Program-made: the position numbers and the translations under genes
Shown: one piece after another, positions 28,132 to 36,081 of the stretch
Numbering within the stretch: position 1 is the first letter of the stretch
Layout: every line of letters begins with the position of its first letter
The notes under the pieces: generated by a model
The model's input: only the letters and a program-made list of their open reading frames with translations
Told to the model about the DNA's origin: nothing
The model's database searches: none
Assembly: GCF_004015185.1 (NCBI RefSeq)
Contig: NZ_CP025746.1
Coordinates: forward strand, 496,001-560,000
Source: Clostridium manihotivorum
Lineage (GTDB): Bacteria > Bacillota > Clostridia > Clostridiales > Clostridiaceae
Direction: 5' to 3'
DNA: 64,000 bases

Positions 28132-28761
28132 ATGTTTAACAAAGTATTAGTGTTAGCGCCTCACACTGATGATGGAGAATTGGGTTGTGGAGGAACTATT
28201 GCAAGATTCGTTGAAGAGGGGGCAGAGGTATACTATGCAGCTTTCTCTGTATGCGAATTGTCATTGCAAAGTGGATTACCTAAGAACACTTTAGAAGTTG
28301 AGGTTAGAGAGGCTACGAAGGAACTAGGGATTAAGCCTGAAAATCTCTATCTGTATAAATATGCTGTAAGGACATTTTCAAATAACAGACAAACAATTCT
28401 GGATGATTTAATAAAGCTTAGGGAGAATCTTAAGCCAGAACTTATTTTAATGCCTTCTTTACAAGACATACATCAAGATCATCAGATTATCGCCAATGAA
28501 GGTGTTAGAGCCTTTAAAAAGTCATCCATATTAGGCTATGAGATGGTATGGAATAATCTATCTTTTAATACCCAAGTGTTTTTTGTGTTGCAGGATAGAC
28601 ATATACAAAAGAAGGTAAGAGCCTTAAGCTGTTACAGATCACAAAGTCATAGGGATTATCTAAACGAAGAGTTTATTAAAAGTTTATCTATGATAAGAGG
28701 AGTGCAAATAGGAGAAAGGTTTGCAGAAGTATTTGAGGCAGTAAGATGGGTAAATAGATAG
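28132..28761 (+). CDS. PIG-L family N-deacetylase
   Basis: 209 residues. VLVLAPHTDDGELGCGGT near residue 5 contains the AHxDD-like zinc motif (here PHTDD), and QDIHQDHQIIANEGVRAF provides the second metal-binding histidine. Relatives remove acetyl groups from N-acetyl-hexosamines in glycan and cofactor synthesis. ATG 28132 follows GGAGG. It is translationally close to the upstream gene, whose stop is at 28117, which places it in the same operon. It could create a free amine on a glycan made by the island. Confidence 0.85.
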   Translation: MFNKVLVLAPHTDDGELGCGGTIARFVEEGAEVYYAAFSVCELSLQSGLPKNTLEVEVREATKELGIKPENLYLYKYAVRTFSNNRQTILDDLIKLRENLKPELILMPSLQDIHQDHQIIANEGVRAFKKSSILGYEMVWNNLSFNTQVFFVLQDRHIQKKVRALSCYRSQSHRDYLNEEFIKSLSMIRGVQIGERFAEVFEAVRWVNR

Positions 28762-28806
28762 AAAAGGTCTATTCTGACGTTCAGTTATTGAATAAGTGGA
28801 GGATGT

Positions 28807-29775
28807 ATGATTAATATGAAAGGGAAAAAGCTATTTCTTACAGGTGGTGCAGGATTTATAGGGAGCAAGCTATGTGAAAGATTGTGCGTGGATAACAACA
28901 TAGTTATTTACGATAATCTGAAGAGAAATTCTATAAAAGATACCAATCTATTGAATAATAAATCTATTGAACTGATTCAAGGGGATATATTAGATTTTTC
29001 TCATCTAAAGAAAAGTGTGAGGGAGTTTAGACCAGATATAGTGATACACTTAGCTGCTATAGCTGGTATTGAATCAGTAATAAAGAATCCTGTTGATACA
29101 ATGAAGGTAAACATGATAGAAACTTATAATATCTTAGAAGCTATAAAAGATTACTCTAAAGCTATAGAAAGATTCATTGATTTTTCCACTAGTGAGGTAT
29201 TCGGAGTTCAAGCCTATAAGGTTAATGAAAATAGTAATACCAATTTAGCACCGGTAGGTGAAGCGAGATGGACATATTCTGTGAGTAAGTTAGCAGGTGA
29301 ACACTTGTCTCATAGTTATTACAAGCAATTTGGGCTTAAAGTGGTTACTGTAAGACCTTTTAATATATATGGGCCAGGACAAGTAGGAGAAGGTGCAGTT
29401 CACCAATTTATTACAAGAGCTATTAGCAATCAGAAAATACAGATTCATGGAGATGGGGATCAAATAAGATCTTGGTGCTATATAGATGACTTCATCGATG
29501 GTATTGAGTTATGTTTGCTTAAGGATACAGCAATAGGACACTCTTTTAATATAGGTAATCCTAAAGGTACTATAACCATAGGTATGTTGGCACAGCTAAT
29601 AAAACAAATAGCAGGCTCTAAATCAGAGATAGTTTATGTTCCTAAAACCTATGTTGATGTGGATCTTAGGGTACCCAGTATAGATAAATCTGTTGAATTA
29701 CTTGGCTTTACACCTAAGATTCAACTAGTAGAAGGCTTAGAAAAAACTATAGCTTGGTATAGGAATTTTTTATAG
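28807..29775 (+). CDS. NAD-dependent nucleotide-sugar epimerase/dehydratase
   Basis: 322 residues, extended SDR. LFLTGGAGFIGSKL near residue 7 binds NAD. The serine before the catalytic pair is in STSEVFG, and the Tyr-Lys pair is YSVSKLAGEH. RPFNIYGPGQVGEGAV and the C-terminal KSVELLGFTPK are typical of UDP-glucuronate/GlcNAc 4-epimerase relatives. It starts at ATG 28807 with GGAGG four bases upstream. The stop TAG lies at the edge of a copy of the 104-bp element. Confidence 0.85.
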   Translation: MINMKGKKLFLTGGAGFIGSKLCERLCVDNNIVIYDNLKRNSIKDTNLLNNKSIELIQGDILDFSHLKKSVREFRPDIVIHLAAIAGIESVIKNPVDTMKVNMIETYNILEAIKDYSKAIERFIDFSTSEVFGVQAYKVNENSNTNLAPVGEARWTYSVSKLAGEHLSHSYYKQFGLKVVTVRPFNIYGPGQVGEGAVHQFITRAISNQKIQIHGDGDQIRSWCYIDDFIDGIELCLLKDTAIGHSFNIGNPKGTITIGMLAQLIKQIAGSKSEIVYVPKTYVDVDLRVPSIDKSVELLGFTPKIQLVEGLEKTIAWYRNFL

Positions 29776-29872
29776 ATAAGCTTCAATTATTAAGTTATGT
29801 ATGCCTGAAAAATCCTAAGAGGTCAGGATTTTCGAACATGCATAACTTAAGTTTTCGTAATGGAACCCTACA
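29770..29872. repeat. 104-bp palindromic element, diverged copy 4
   Basis: A degraded copy between convergent genes. The core AATCCT...AGGATTTTCGAAC hairpin and AACTTAAGTTTTCGTAATGG are recognisable, the right end GGAACCCTACA is near consensus, and the left end is eroded. It may double as a terminator for both genes. Confidence 0.65.
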
Positions 29873-29887
29873 AAAAAGAATGAGCTT

Positions 29888-31243
29888 TTATAGAGTATTG
29901 TAGACATTGACCAAATCTAAGCAAATTAGATTTCTATCATGATATTTTTCAACATACGCTCGTCCTTTAATGCCCAAGTCTATCAAGAGATCTTGATTCT
30001 TAAGATAATACTCTAGCTTATCTTTTAAGTTATCAGGATTTGCAGATATTATAGGTAGATCTTTTGGGTATTTTTCCTTCATGAAGTCGCTTATAAGGCA
30101 GATTACCGGCTTGCCAAGGGCCATGGCTTCTATTGAGAAAAGACCATAGCTTCCAGTTAAGATTTGATCAATAATTAAATCCGAAGACTCGTATATCTTT
30201 ACGGCTTCTTCATGGGACATACCTTGAACTAGTTGAAAATTAAAATCATAGGATTGCTTAAGTTCTTCAATTGCTTCTAAAATATAGGGGGTGCCTTTAA
30301 ACTCTGGTGATGTAGGAGCATGAACAATCAAGGGTTTATCTTTAATTGTATTTTCTATAAATTTATATTTTGATAGGTCAATGGAAGGTCTTATATAATG
30401 AAGATTAGCATGGAAATCTCTCACATACTCAGCAAGTTCATAGTCTACTAAACAATCAGGTATATAATGAGAAAGAAATTCAAGTTTTCTTTTTATTTCG
30501 TCTTCATTCATATCTTTTACTTTAACATATTTATTTAGCTTCACAGCTTTTGAGTACATTCTTACATCAGATCCCCAGTATTGCATCACTATCTTTTTGC
30601 CTAATTCCTTAATTAAGGGTAGATCACTATAATCTAAGGTTAGAGCTGTTCCAAAATAAAAATGGAATACATTATTTTCTGATATCAGATTGGAAGCTAG
30701 CTTTTTTGTCTCAATATCAGCTGCATTAATAGAATTAAAAGAAGGCAGATCTAAGGTGTAGTCAGATTCGTAGCCTAAATAGCCTGGGTAATAATTTACC
30801 GAAGAGGCATTTATGCCTAAGACTTTTAATCCGTCTACTGAGGTATACATCTGGTTTGCAATCTCCATAGAACCGAAAACAACATCAAGTTTTGAAAAAT
30901 CACTTTTTAAATTCATATTAAAGCCTATTAATGGGTCAAACAGTTTTGCTCTGCAAAAATATTTCAAAGCTTCCTTAGAGTTACCTTCCTTACACAATAG
31001 ATTTGCAAAAGTGAAATTTAAGTTTGCATTGTTTTCCTTTAAGCATAAGCCTTTCTCAAGTATGGGCCTAGCTTTTTCGTACTGATTTTTTACTATAGAT
31101 AAGTAGCCTAGTAAGTAATAGCCATAAGAGTCATTAGGTTCTATAGTTACATACTTTTCGGCTAGCGCATAAGCCTCATCAAGGTTATTTTTATCGATGT
31201 TAACTTCTATACTTTGCTTTATCTTCGTAGCTTTATCATCCAT
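29888..31243 (-). CDS. TPR protein fused to a GT4-type glycosyltransferase
   Basis: 451 residues. Residues 1-110 form about three TPR-like helix pairs (LGYLSIVKNQYEKARPILEKG and similar). From about 130 a GT-B fold follows, with NVFHFYFGTALT, a YWGSDVR block, LIVHAPTSPEFKGTPYILEAIEEL and the donor-side pattern DQILTGSYGLFSIEAMALGKPVI. Such TPR-GT proteins glycosylate proteins or surface polymers. It is the last gene of a three-gene minus-strand operon whose promoter lies near 32760. Confidence 0.82.
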   Translation of the reverse strand: MDDKATKIKQSIEVNIDKNNLDEAYALAEKYVTIEPNDSYGYYLLGYLSIVKNQYEKARPILEKGLCLKENNANLNFTFANLLCKEGNSKEALKYFCRAKLFDPLIGFNMNLKSDFSKLDVVFGSMEIANQMYTSVDGLKVLGINASSVNYYPGYLGYESDYTLDLPSFNSINAADIETKKLASNLISENNVFHFYFGTALTLDYSDLPLIKELGKKIVMQYWGSDVRMYSKAVKLNKYVKVKDMNEDEIKRKLEFLSHYIPDCLVDYELAEYVRDFHANLHYIRPSIDLSKYKFIENTIKDKPLIVHAPTSPEFKGTPYILEAIEELKQSYDFNFQLVQGMSHEEAVKIYESSDLIIDQILTGSYGLFSIEAMALGKPVICLISDFMKEKYPKDLPIISANPDNLKDKLEYYLKNQDLLIDLGIKGRAYVEKYHDRNLICLDLVNVYNTL

Positions 31244-31303
31244 TTATTCTTACACACCTTTATTATTGATTAAAATTTGTTTCTTTTATATAAATATAAT
31301 GCT

Positions 31304-32179
31304 TTAGGTAAAAAACAGATTATCTTTCATCCAATTAAAGTATGAGGTAAGCCCATAGTTTAAGTTAAATTCAGGTTTATAATTAAAACTGTTTTTTAAC
31401 TTAAGGTTGTTACCTATTAAGTCATTTTCATAAAACTCTTTAAAGCATAAACTTAAATTTTTCTCACCACAGATCATTGCAATCTTTTGGCAAAGGGATT
31501 CTATTGAGACAATTTCATCACCACATACATTAAAGGTTCCGGATATATCCAGATTAATAGCTAATTTTAAAATATTTATAACATCATAGATGTATATAGG
31601 GTTTATCTTAGGACTTCCTGCTTTATTCAGAGTGACTGTTTTGTGATTAATTATATTTGAGAATAGATTACTTATTAACCTGTTGCTTTGGCCTTGGCCA
31701 TAAGGAAAGAAAAGTCTCAATATTGTAATAGATAGCTTATCTTTATATAGCTCGCAGATTTTTTCAGAGAAGTATTTACTAATCTGGTACATTCCCTGAG
31801 GCTTACATAAGTCATCTTCTGATACAGGGGTTTCTCTAAAACCATAGACGCCTCCAGATGATAGAAGAATAAACCTTGGAATAGAATTTTTTATGCAGAA
31901 GTCAAGTAGCATTATAGTTGACTTTACATTAATATCTATATAATCACTGTTATCAAAAGTCTGATTGTTGACTATAGCTGCACAATGAATTACTGTGTCT
32001 ATATTATTCAAGGGTATGTAATCCAAGGGTGTTTTTAAGTCCCAATAAATATTTGAACATAGTGAATTTTTACTTCTACCTAGATTAGTTATTTCATATA
32101 TGCTATTTGTTAAGTTTATTAGATTTGAGCCTATAAAACCTGTTCCTCCGGTGATTAATAGCTTTGGATTAGTCTCCAT
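31304..32179 (-). CDS. NAD-dependent epimerase/dehydratase
   Basis: 291 residues, extended SDR. LLITGGTGFIGSNLINL near residue 7, FILLSSGGVYGF with the serine, YQISKYFSEKI with the Tyr-Lys pair, and LRLFFPYGQGQ. It probably epimerises or reduces a nucleotide-sugar. The distances to its neighbours (44 and 60 bp) support one transcript with them. Confidence 0.82.
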   Translation of the reverse strand: METNPKLLITGGTGFIGSNLINLTNSIYEITNLGRSKNSLCSNIYWDLKTPLDYIPLNNIDTVIHCAAIVNNQTFDNSDYIDINVKSTIMLLDFCIKNSIPRFILLSSGGVYGFRETPVSEDDLCKPQGMYQISKYFSEKICELYKDKLSITILRLFFPYGQGQSNRLISNLFSNIINHKTVTLNKAGSPKINPIYIYDVINILKLAINLDISGTFNVCGDEIVSIESLCQKIAMICGEKNLSLCFKEFYENDLIGNNLKLKNSFNYKPEFNLNYGLTSYFNWMKDNLFFT

Positions 32180-32223
32180 TAATTATGCTCTCCTTATACT
32201 AATCTTATACTTAGAAACAACTT

Positions 32224-32748
32224 TTAGGATCTTGTTTTAATTATCTTAGCAGGAACCCCTACTGCTACTGAGAATCTAGGTATACTTCGATTGACAACAG
32301 CGTTTGCTCCTATCTTACTACCTTTGCCTATTGTAACTCCAGGGAGTATAGCAGCACCTATACCTATATTACAGTCATCTTCTATGTTAATAGGAGCGTA
32401 ATCTAGTCCGGAAAATAGTATTGGAATGTCAATTCCTATATCTTTATGTTTTGCACCATGAATTTTTACCAAAGGACCAATTCCTACATTACGACCGATA
32501 GTAACTCCACCAGCACCATGAATAAAACATTGTTGCCCTATCCAAGTGTTCGAACCTATAGTTAAAATCGAATTAAAGTAACCCTTTAATATGGTGTCAT
32601 GTCCTATATATACGTTATCTCCTATCTCAATATTTTCTGGAAAGAATATTCTTACCCCATCTTCTATGATTACATTGGAGCCACACCTCTTTAATTTATT
32701 TTTATCAGGGATTCCTTTGCCTTCACTTGACCATAATTTTATAAACAT
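32224..32748 (-). CDS. left-handed beta-helix acyltransferase
   Basis: 174 residues made of hexapeptide repeats (VIIEDGVRI, IEIGDNVYIGHDTI, GSNTWIGQQCFIHGAGG, VTIGRNVGIGPLV, VTIGKGSKIGANAVV), ending with PAKII. The pattern and length fit WbbJ/maltose-acetyltransferase-like O- or N-acetyltransferases. It is the first gene of the minus operon, and AGGAG is directly upstream of ATG 32748. Confidence 0.85.
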   Translation of the reverse strand: MFIKLWSSEGKGIPDKNKLKRCGSNVIIEDGVRIFFPENIEIGDNVYIGHDTILKGYFNSILTIGSNTWIGQQCFIHGAGGVTIGRNVGIGPLVKIHGAKHKDIGIDIPILFSGLDYAPINIEDDCNIGIGAAILPGVTIGKGSKIGANAVVNRSIPRFSVAVGVPAKIIKTRS

Positions 32749-32772
32749 TTTACTCCTCCAAGAAGATTAAGA

Positions 32773-32829
32773 TACCAAATAAGTACTTTATTCATATTAT
32801 ATATATGATGATAGTACCAAATAAGGTAC
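32773..32829. promoter_or_regulatory. direct repeats in the divergent promoter region
   Basis: TACCAAATAAGTAC (32773-32786) and TACCAAATAAGGTAC (32815-32829) are direct repeats 42 bp apart, about four helical turns, between divergent glycan operons. They may bind a regulator of one or both. Confidence 0.45.
32774..32801 (+). promoter_or_regulatory. candidate sigma-K promoter of the deacetylase-acyltransferase pair
   Basis: AC at 32774-32775, 17 bp, CATATTATA at 32793-32801, matching the mother-cell sigma-K pattern AC-N16/17-CATANNNTA. The start codon is 52 bp downstream. Confidence 0.5.
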
Positions 32830-32853
32830 AACACTTTATTACTGGAGATTGAT

Positions 32854-33618
32854 ATGAGCATATTTACTTATGGTAGTTATGAAAAGTTATTAGATAAAAT
32901 GAAGATGATAAACAATATATACAGCTTTGAAGCAATAACTGAAAGCATATCTTCTGGAATAATACTAAGGCATGATATTGACTTTGATATAAAAAAGGCT
33001 TATGAACTTTCTAAGCTTGAGGAAGGTAAAAACGTTAAGAGTTCATATTTTGTGCTGACGACTTCTGAAATATACAACATTAACTCTCTGAAAAATAGAG
33101 TTATGCTAAGGGCTATGCACAACAAGGGTTTCGAAATAGGCTTACACTTTGATCCACTTATATATAGCAGCTTAGAGGAAGAGAAGTTATTAATCAAGGT
33201 TAAAAATGAATGTGCCATAATTGAAGATATAATTGGGGATAGAGTATGTTCCATAAGCCTTCACTGCCCATCGATTCTCAATAGATATCCTAAGTTTGTA
33301 GGGTATAAAAATGCCTATGATATAGCTCTTTTCAAAGATCAGTTTTATATATCAGACTCTTGTAAGGACTTTAGGGGGAAGGATATATTTAGCTTTGTTG
33401 AAAAAGGAAAGAACAACTTAATACAAGTGCTACTGCATCCGATACATTTTAATACAACAGAAACTACTTATATTGATAGCTTTAGTAATATATTTGAGAA
33501 AAAAATTAATGATTTAGATTATGAGATGAGGATAAACAAGAAATATAATGAAGAGATTGGTGCTGGAAAACTAGTTTATAGGTTTTGTGAACATTTCAGC
33601 CAGCGGGAGGGACTATGA
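32854..33618 (+). CDS. polysaccharide deacetylase-like protein
   Basis: 254 residues. GIILRHDIDFDIKKA near residue 33 gives the HD-D motif of NodB-like deacetylases (in the RHDID variant), GFEIGLHFDP near 92 and SISLHCPS near 131 supply further histidines, and LLHPIHFN is the last motif. It probably removes an acetyl group from a glycan. Its stop overlaps the next start by 4 bp. It is expressed from the region with sigma-K-like boxes. Confidence 0.75.
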   Translation: MSIFTYGSYEKLLDKMKMINNIYSFEAITESISSGIILRHDIDFDIKKAYELSKLEEGKNVKSSYFVLTTSEIYNINSLKNRVMLRAMHNKGFEIGLHFDPLIYSSLEEEKLLIKVKNECAIIEDIIGDRVCSISLHCPSILNRYPKFVGYKNAYDIALFKDQFYISDSCKDFRGKDIFSFVEKGKNNLIQVLLHPIHFNTTETTYIDSFSNIFEKKINDLDYEMRINKKYNEEIGAGKLVYRFCEHFSQREGL

Positions 33619-34613
33619 GAAGATTTTGCTTTAATAGTTATGAGCTTAATAATCTTACGAAATACAAAGATAGAATTGATAGGCATATTGATGTATATCA
33701 AGTTTCAACAGCCAGTTCTCCGAAAAATAATAGCTTGATATTTATAAATAAAATAGATAAACAAATACTTAAAAATATCAGCAGTACAAAAGAGAGCATC
33801 ATTTTAATTAAAGAGAATCCAGAGATAATCAAAGATGAAGATTATTTGCTTATAAGTAAAGAGAATATAGTCCTAAAGGTAGATAATCCTAGGAGAGAAT
33901 ATGCAATAATATTAAACTATATACTACAGCGAGAAAAAGCAACCTATGCCGAATATAAGGTGAATGCTTTAGGGTACGTTTTAGGTAAAGGAGTTATTAT
34001 AGGAAATGGAACTAAAATAGAGCCTTTTGCTTTTATAGGAGACTACTGTAGCATAGGTGATAATTGTATCATAAAGAGTGGAGCAAAGATAAGAGAGAAT
34101 ACGGTTATTGGAGATAACTGTATTATAAAGGAAAACTGTGTCATAGGTGATGAGGGTTTTGGCATAGAAAGAGATGAACAAGGAATACCCTATAGAATTC
34201 CTCATTTAGGTGGTGTTGTTATAGGAAGCAATGTTGAAGTGGGTGCACTAGTGTCAATAGCTCAAGGCACTATTGAACCTACGATTATAGAGGACTATGT
34301 AAAGATTGATGATTGTGCATTTATTGCTCATAATTGTAAGATTGGAAGAGGAACTTATATAATAGCCAATGCAGAAATTAGTGGCAGTGTAGTTATTGGT
34401 AGAAATAGCTGGATAGGCCCAAGTGCAGCTATTATTAATGGAGTAAAGCTTGGAAACAATGTAACTGTTGGTATTGGTAGTGTAGTAATAAAAAATGTAG
34501 AGGACGGCATTGTAGTTGCAGGTAATCCAGCAGATACCACAGAAAATCTTAGAAGGCTAAATAAGATTATGAAAAGTTTATTAGCTAAGGGTAAAATCAA
34601 GAGTTTCTCATAA
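33615..34613 (+). CDS. LpxD/NeuD-type acyltransferase
   Basis: 332 residues. A small N-terminal domain (1-105) of unknown role is followed by a long left-handed beta-helix of hexapeptide repeats (GKGVIIGNGTKIEPFAFIG, cut here, through VTVGIGSVVIKNVEDG) with the LpxD-like loop GDEGFGIERDEQGIP and HLGGVVIGSNVEVGA around residues 180-215. Histidine in FIAHNC may be catalytic. Relatives acylate amino groups on UDP-sugars. It starts at ATG 33615 inside the previous stop. A terminator overlaps its own stop codon. Confidence 0.82.
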   Translation: MRRFCFNSYELNNLTKYKDRIDRHIDVYQVSTASSPKNNSLIFINKIDKQILKNISSTKESIILIKENPEIIKDEDYLLISKENIVLKVDNPRREYAIILNYILQREKATYAEYKVNALGYVLGKGVIIGNGTKIEPFAFIGDYCSIGDNCIIKSGAKIRENTVIGDNCIIKENCVIGDEGFGIERDEQGIPYRIPHLGGVVIGSNVEVGALVSIAQGTIEPTIIEDYVKIDDCAFIAHNCKIGRGTYIIANAEISGSVVIGRNSWIGPSAAIINGVKLGNNVTVGIGSVVIKNVEDGIVVAGNPADTTENLRRLNKIMKSLLAKGKIKSFS

Positions 34614-34636
34614 AAAGGGAGCTCTTGCTCTTTTTT
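34612..34636 (+). terminator. terminator after the acyltransferase gene
   Basis: AAAAAGGGAGC pairs with GCTCTTTTTT around a short loop. A family-2 style ACTG motif follows. Confidence 0.8.
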
Positions 34637-34663
34637 ACTGCTCAAACCAGTACAGCTGGTAGA

Positions 34664-34690
34664 ACACATTTTTCTGCTAAACATATTATA
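34664..34690 (+). promoter_or_regulatory. candidate sigma-K promoter of wbpA
   Basis: AC at 34664-34665, exactly 16 bp, CATATTATA at 34682-34690: a full match to AC-N16-CATANNNTA. The GTG start is 55 bp downstream. Confidence 0.55.
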
Positions 34691-34744
34691 TATTGAAAGT
34701 TAGGATCACTGTTGCTAATAGATAAATAAAAGGAGTTAACAAAA

Positions 34745-36061
34745 GTGTGTAAGGAAACTGAGCTTAAAGAAAAGATTATGAAGAAAAGTGCAGTTATTGG
34801 AGTAGTTGGCTTGGGATATGTAGGGCTTCCTTTAGCTGTTGAAAGTGCAAAGTGTGGCTTCAAGGTTATAGGTTTTGATATCCAGGAGAAAAAGGTTGAT
34901 ATGATCAATAAGGGGATTAATTATATAGGTGATATAGTAAACTCTGAGCTTAGTACCTTGGTGGTGGCAGAGAAACTGGAGGCGGTGACTGATTTTAGCT
35001 TTGTAGCTAAGGTTGATGTGGTTTTAATATGTGTACCAACTCCTCTGGATAAGTATCAGCAGCCAGATATAAGTTATGTAAAGAGATCTACAGAATCAGT
35101 TGCTGAGTTCCTTCATAAGGATATGCTTGTGGTATTGGAGAGTACGACCTATCCTGGAACCACTGAAGAACTGGTGCTTCCAATACTAGAAAAGTCCTCT
35201 AGACTAATCTGTGAAGAGGATTTTTATTTAGCTTTTTCACCGGAAAGAGTTGATCCAGGCAATTCTTCCTATAATACAAAAAATACGCCTAAGATAGTTG
35301 GCGGTATTGGTAATAAAAGCACAGAGATTGCAAGAAGTTTTTATGAAAATATATTGGATAGTAAGGTTATGACTTTATCAAGCCCAAGGGTGGCCGAGAT
35401 GGAAAAGATACTTGAGAATACCTATAGAAACATAAATATTGGCTTAATAAATGAAATGGCTATCATTTGTAATAAGATGAATATAGATATTTGGGAGGTC
35501 ATTGATGCTGCTAAAAGTAAACCATATGGTTTTCAAGCTTTTTATCCAGGTCCAGGCCTTGGTGGACACTGTATTCCTCTCGATCCCTATTATTTGACCT
35601 GGAAGGCTAGAGAGTACGACTACCATACTAGGCTTATTGAAACTGCTGGAGAAATAAATAATTATATGCCTAGTTATATAGTTGAGAGATCTTCAGATAT
35701 ACTAAATAAATTTGATAAACCTTTAAATAATTCATATATACTAGTGCTTGGAATAGCCTACAAAGCAGACGTAGCTGACTACAGAGAAAGTCCAGCACTT
35801 AAGATTATGGACAACTTCAAAAACCATGGAGCTAAGGTTGATTTTTATGATCCATATATAGAGCAATTTAAATATAAAGGATTTGAATATAAGGGTATTC
35901 AATTGACTGAAGAAATTTTAAAAAGTACAGATTTAGTAGTTATAACCACTGATCATAAAAGCTATGATTATGACTTTATTCAAGGAAATTCTAAACTTAT
36001 ATTCGATACAAAGAATGCCACTAAAGAAGTTGAAAATAGAGTTAATATATTCCTTTTGTAG
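34745..36061 (+). CDS. wbpA: UDP-N-acetyl-hexosamine 6-dehydrogenase
   Basis: 438 residues. IGVVGLGYVGLPLAVESA near residue 17 binds NAD. LESTTYPGTTEELV, SPERVDPG and the catalytic block GLGGHCIPLDPYYLTWKA with its nucleophilic cysteine are complete. The last domain has LGIAYKADVADYRESPA. This matches WbpA/WbpO enzymes that oxidise UDP-GlcNAc (or GalNAc) to the uronic acid in two NAD-dependent steps. It is the first step of the UDP-diacetamido-uronate route completed by genes at 39609-42485. GTG 34745 follows AAGGAG. Confidence 0.88.
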   Translation: MCKETELKEKIMKKSAVIGVVGLGYVGLPLAVESAKCGFKVIGFDIQEKKVDMINKGINYIGDIVNSELSTLVVAEKLEAVTDFSFVAKVDVVLICVPTPLDKYQQPDISYVKRSTESVAEFLHKDMLVVLESTTYPGTTEELVLPILEKSSRLICEEDFYLAFSPERVDPGNSSYNTKNTPKIVGGIGNKSTEIARSFYENILDSKVMTLSSPRVAEMEKILENTYRNINIGLINEMAIICNKMNIDIWEVIDAAKSKPYGFQAFYPGPGLGGHCIPLDPYYLTWKAREYDYHTRLIETAGEINNYMPSYIVERSSDILNKFDKPLNNSYILVLGIAYKADVADYRESPALKIMDNFKNHGAKVDFYDPYIEQFKYKGFEYKGIQLTEEILKSTDLVVITTDHKSYDYDFIQGNSKLIFDTKNATKEVENRVNIFLL

Positions 36062-36081
36062 ATGTATATGGGAGGTAAAAC

